Shown one piece after another: positions 56,862 through 58,271 of a stretch of DNA of 58,271 nucleotides; within the stretch, counting starts at the first letter, position 1, and each line of letters opens with the position of its first letter. The stretch spans positions 1 through 58,271 of the forward strand of contig NZ_JAKSXN010000036.1 in NCBI RefSeq assembly GCF_022427145.1, in the 5' to 3' direction. Made by a program: the position numbers and the translations under genes. The DNA comes from Paenibacillus timonensis. GTDB taxonomy: Bacteria; Bacillota; Bacilli; Paenibacillales; Paenibacillaceae. The notes under the pieces were generated by a model. That model did no database searches and had not been told where the DNA came from. It worked only from the letters and a program-made list of their open reading frames with translations.

Positions 56862-58238
56862 ATGAAATATAGTGTCATCATCCCCAGCTATAATAAGGCG
56901 CTGCCTTTGATGCTGACGTTAACGGCGTTCGAAACCCAGACCTATCCGCATGACCAATTCGAGGTGGTGGTCGTCAACGACGGATCCACCGACGATACCA
57001 TGGAGCGCCTAAGCCGGTACCGGCCCCCTTACCGGCTTATTCCCGTCTCCTTGGACGAAACCGCCGGCAGGTCGGCGGCCCGGAACCGCGGGGTGGAGGC
57101 GGCTTCCGGCGACATTTTGATCTTCTGTGACCCGGATTACCTGGTTACGCCCGATTTCGTGAAGACGCATGACCTGTATCACCGGCAGCATCGAAACGCC
57201 GTCATCTCCGGGGTTCCGATCCTGTTCATCAAAGCCTATCCCCACCTCTACCCGGATTTCTCGGCGGAGGAGAAGGTTGCCGCCGCTGAAGTGCTGCAGG
57301 CCTCCGGGCTGTGGAGCAACGACTATTGGCATGCGCCGAACCTGATCGAAATCGTGACTCGGGAGGATCTTCTCGGCCAAACCGGCCAATTGGAAAAAGT
57401 CGTCGCTCCCTGGGAGCCGGTTCAGGAGCATTATCGCGAATTCCCCACCACCGACGTCGCGCCATGGCTGATGGCGGTCACGCGCAACCTCTCCCTGTCC
57501 AAACGGCTGTTTGAAGAAGCCGGCGGCTTTAATGAGGACTTCCTAAAGCACGGTCTCGAAGATTGGGAATTGGGTTACCGGCTACACCTTCGCGGTTGTC
57601 CGTTCATCAGCATCGCGGAAGTGGTCGGCTATCACCAAGAGCACCCGTCCTTCCATCGCAGCGAGGATTCCCAAGGGGAGAACCTGCGGATCATGTACCA
57701 GAACCATGGCTACTCCGATCCGGAAATCAGCTTGTTTGCCATCTTGCCTCCTTCCGAGGGGATGGAAGCGTATAAAAATACGCTGCGGATCCTGAAATCG
57801 TGGCGCTGCAGCAAGAACGCCTCGGACCGGGCTGCCGGCCGTCAGGTCCGGCGGACTTTAGCTCATGGGGCCCGGCTCTTTCATCTTCAGCCGGAGGCAC
57901 CCGACTATGAGGCTTTGAAGAATGGACTGAAGCCCGCGCTAATGGCGGCCACCCAGATCTATACCCAGCCGGAAGCTCCGCAGAAACAGGAGCAAATCAA
58001 GGCGATCTTGACCCAGGCCTGCCAAAGTCTGTGGCCGGACTCGGCGAAACCGTCTCCGACCCGGCGGCGGCGTAAGCGTTCGGTGCGCAAAGGGGCGCTT
58101 CGCAAAAGAGGGGCACGCTCTCAAACGCGCAGGGCCGCCGGAAAAGCTGCTTCCCGCACCCGCGGAAAGGCCAGCCGGCGGAGCCTTCGCCTGTTTCGGG
58201 CAGGCACGTTGCGCAAACGGAAACGTCTTCGGCACTAA
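56862..58238 (+). CDS. Family 2 glycosyltransferase with Arg/Lys-rich C-terminal tail
   Basis: The 458-aa protein has a GT-A domain with SVIIPSYNKALPL, VVVVNDGSTDDTM, a DxD-type motif (FCDPDYLV, ~90-96), and the acceptor-side GLEDWELGYRLHLRG (~231). The last ~60 residues are extraordinarily basic (TRRRRKRSVRKGALRKRGAR... to the end), unlike the usual family. It could transfer sugar to a spore-coat or surface polymer, with the tail binding anionic polymer or nucleic acid. TATAAT at 56817 is the probable -10; GAGGTG is ~12 nt from the ATG. Confidence 0.87.
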   Translation: MKYSVIIPSYNKALPLMLTLTAFETQTYPHDQFEVVVVNDGSTDDTMERLSRYRPPYRLIPVSLDETAGRSAARNRGVEAASGDILIFCDPDYLVTPDFVKTHDLYHRQHRNAVISGVPILFIKAYPHLYPDFSAEEKVAAAEVLQASGLWSNDYWHAPNLIEIVTREDLLGQTGQLEKVVAPWEPVQEHYREFPTTDVAPWLMAVTRNLSLSKRLFEEAGGFNEDFLKHGLEDWELGYRLHLRGCPFISIAEVVGYHQEHPSFHRSEDSQGENLRIMYQNHGYSDPEISLFAILPPSEGMEAYKNTLRILKSWRCSKNASDRAAGRQVRRTLAHGARLFHLQPEAPDYEALKNGLKPALMAATQIYTQPEAPQKQEQIKAILTQACQSLWPDSAKPSPTRRRRKRSVRKGALRKRGARSQTRRAAGKAASRTRGKASRRSLRLFRAGTLRKRKRLRH

Positions 58239-58271
58239 CGGTGAAACGGCAAAAAACCATCTCTTCTAAGG

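Noticed and set aside
1..58271. rRNA, tRNA, prophage, integron or intact insertion sequence
   Set aside because: None is recognisable by eye: no transposase or integrase motifs and no cloverleaf or rRNA-like sequence. A covariance search for tRNA was not possible here.

Overview
The window looks like a chromosomal segment of a Gram-positive, spore-former-type Bacillota, most likely Paenibacillus or a close relative. The basis is moderately high GC, strong AGGAGG-type ribosome binding sites, frequent GTG/TTG starts, a T-box leader, S-layer-homology (SLH), copper-amine-oxidase-N and NlpC/P60 surface proteins, and many intergenic palindromic repeats. The genus is inferred; no rRNA or tRNA gene is visible. 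I see no prophage, intact insertion sequence, CRISPR array or replication origin.

Layout. 0-6.8 kb: a nuclease-fold/winged-helix protein with a substituted catalytic Lys, a divergent glutathione peroxidase/OhrR-type MarR pair sharing operator boxes, small secreted proteins, an AraC regulator, a Fur-box-controlled siderophore-binding lipoprotein and an MFS transporter. 6.8-11.2 kb: a six-gene minus-strand operon (71-aa protein, Ser/Gly-rich membrane protein, glutathionylspermidine-synthase-like ATP-grasp ligase, lipoprotein, DUF350 membrane protein, K+ channel with RCK domain), a coherent envelope or polyamine-linked system. 11.2-12.8 kb: gene-poor, with a second nuclease-fold paralogue and inverted repeats.

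12.8-22.3 kb: amino-acid catabolism. A sigma54-type activator with altered AAA+ motifs sits between a transporter that has a -24/-12 promoter and the proline dehydrogenase/P5C dehydrogenase operon. Glutamate dehydrogenase and an ACT-malic enzyme follow. Together they run proline to glutamate to 2-oxoglutarate, and, via the TCA cycle, malate to pyruvate. 22.5-27.3 kb: a frameshifted SLH protein, a PlsC-type acyltransferase with zinc ribbon, and a GltS-type carrier. 27.4-35.6 kb (minus): PadR/HAAS pair; an ABC importer (two permeases, binding lipoprotein, no ATPase) with an embedded HlyD-type adaptor; a VanRS-like two-component system; an HxlR regulator.

35.8-49 kb: MFS plus aldo/keto reductase, a lipoprotein, a LysM-M23 endopeptidase, small proteins, DsrE-like and cysteine-desulfurase-like proteins, a DMT exporter, a nucleotidyltransferase, agmatine deiminase with N-carbamoylputrescine amidase (putrescine synthesis), and coupled Ada and ICL/PEP-mutase genes. 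49-58 kb: a basic protein with an internal duplication, a palindrome cluster, pyrrolidone-carboxylate peptidase, a T-box-controlled divergent SerRS, an NlpC/P60 protein, a guanylate-kinase-like protein behind a strong-RBS mini-ORF, a YtrA-type GntR/ABC operon with a frameshifted membrane component, and a GT2 glycosyltransferase with an Arg/Lys tail.

Recurrent themes are four kinds of intergenic repeat, two single-base disruptions of otherwise good genes, and several visible operators.
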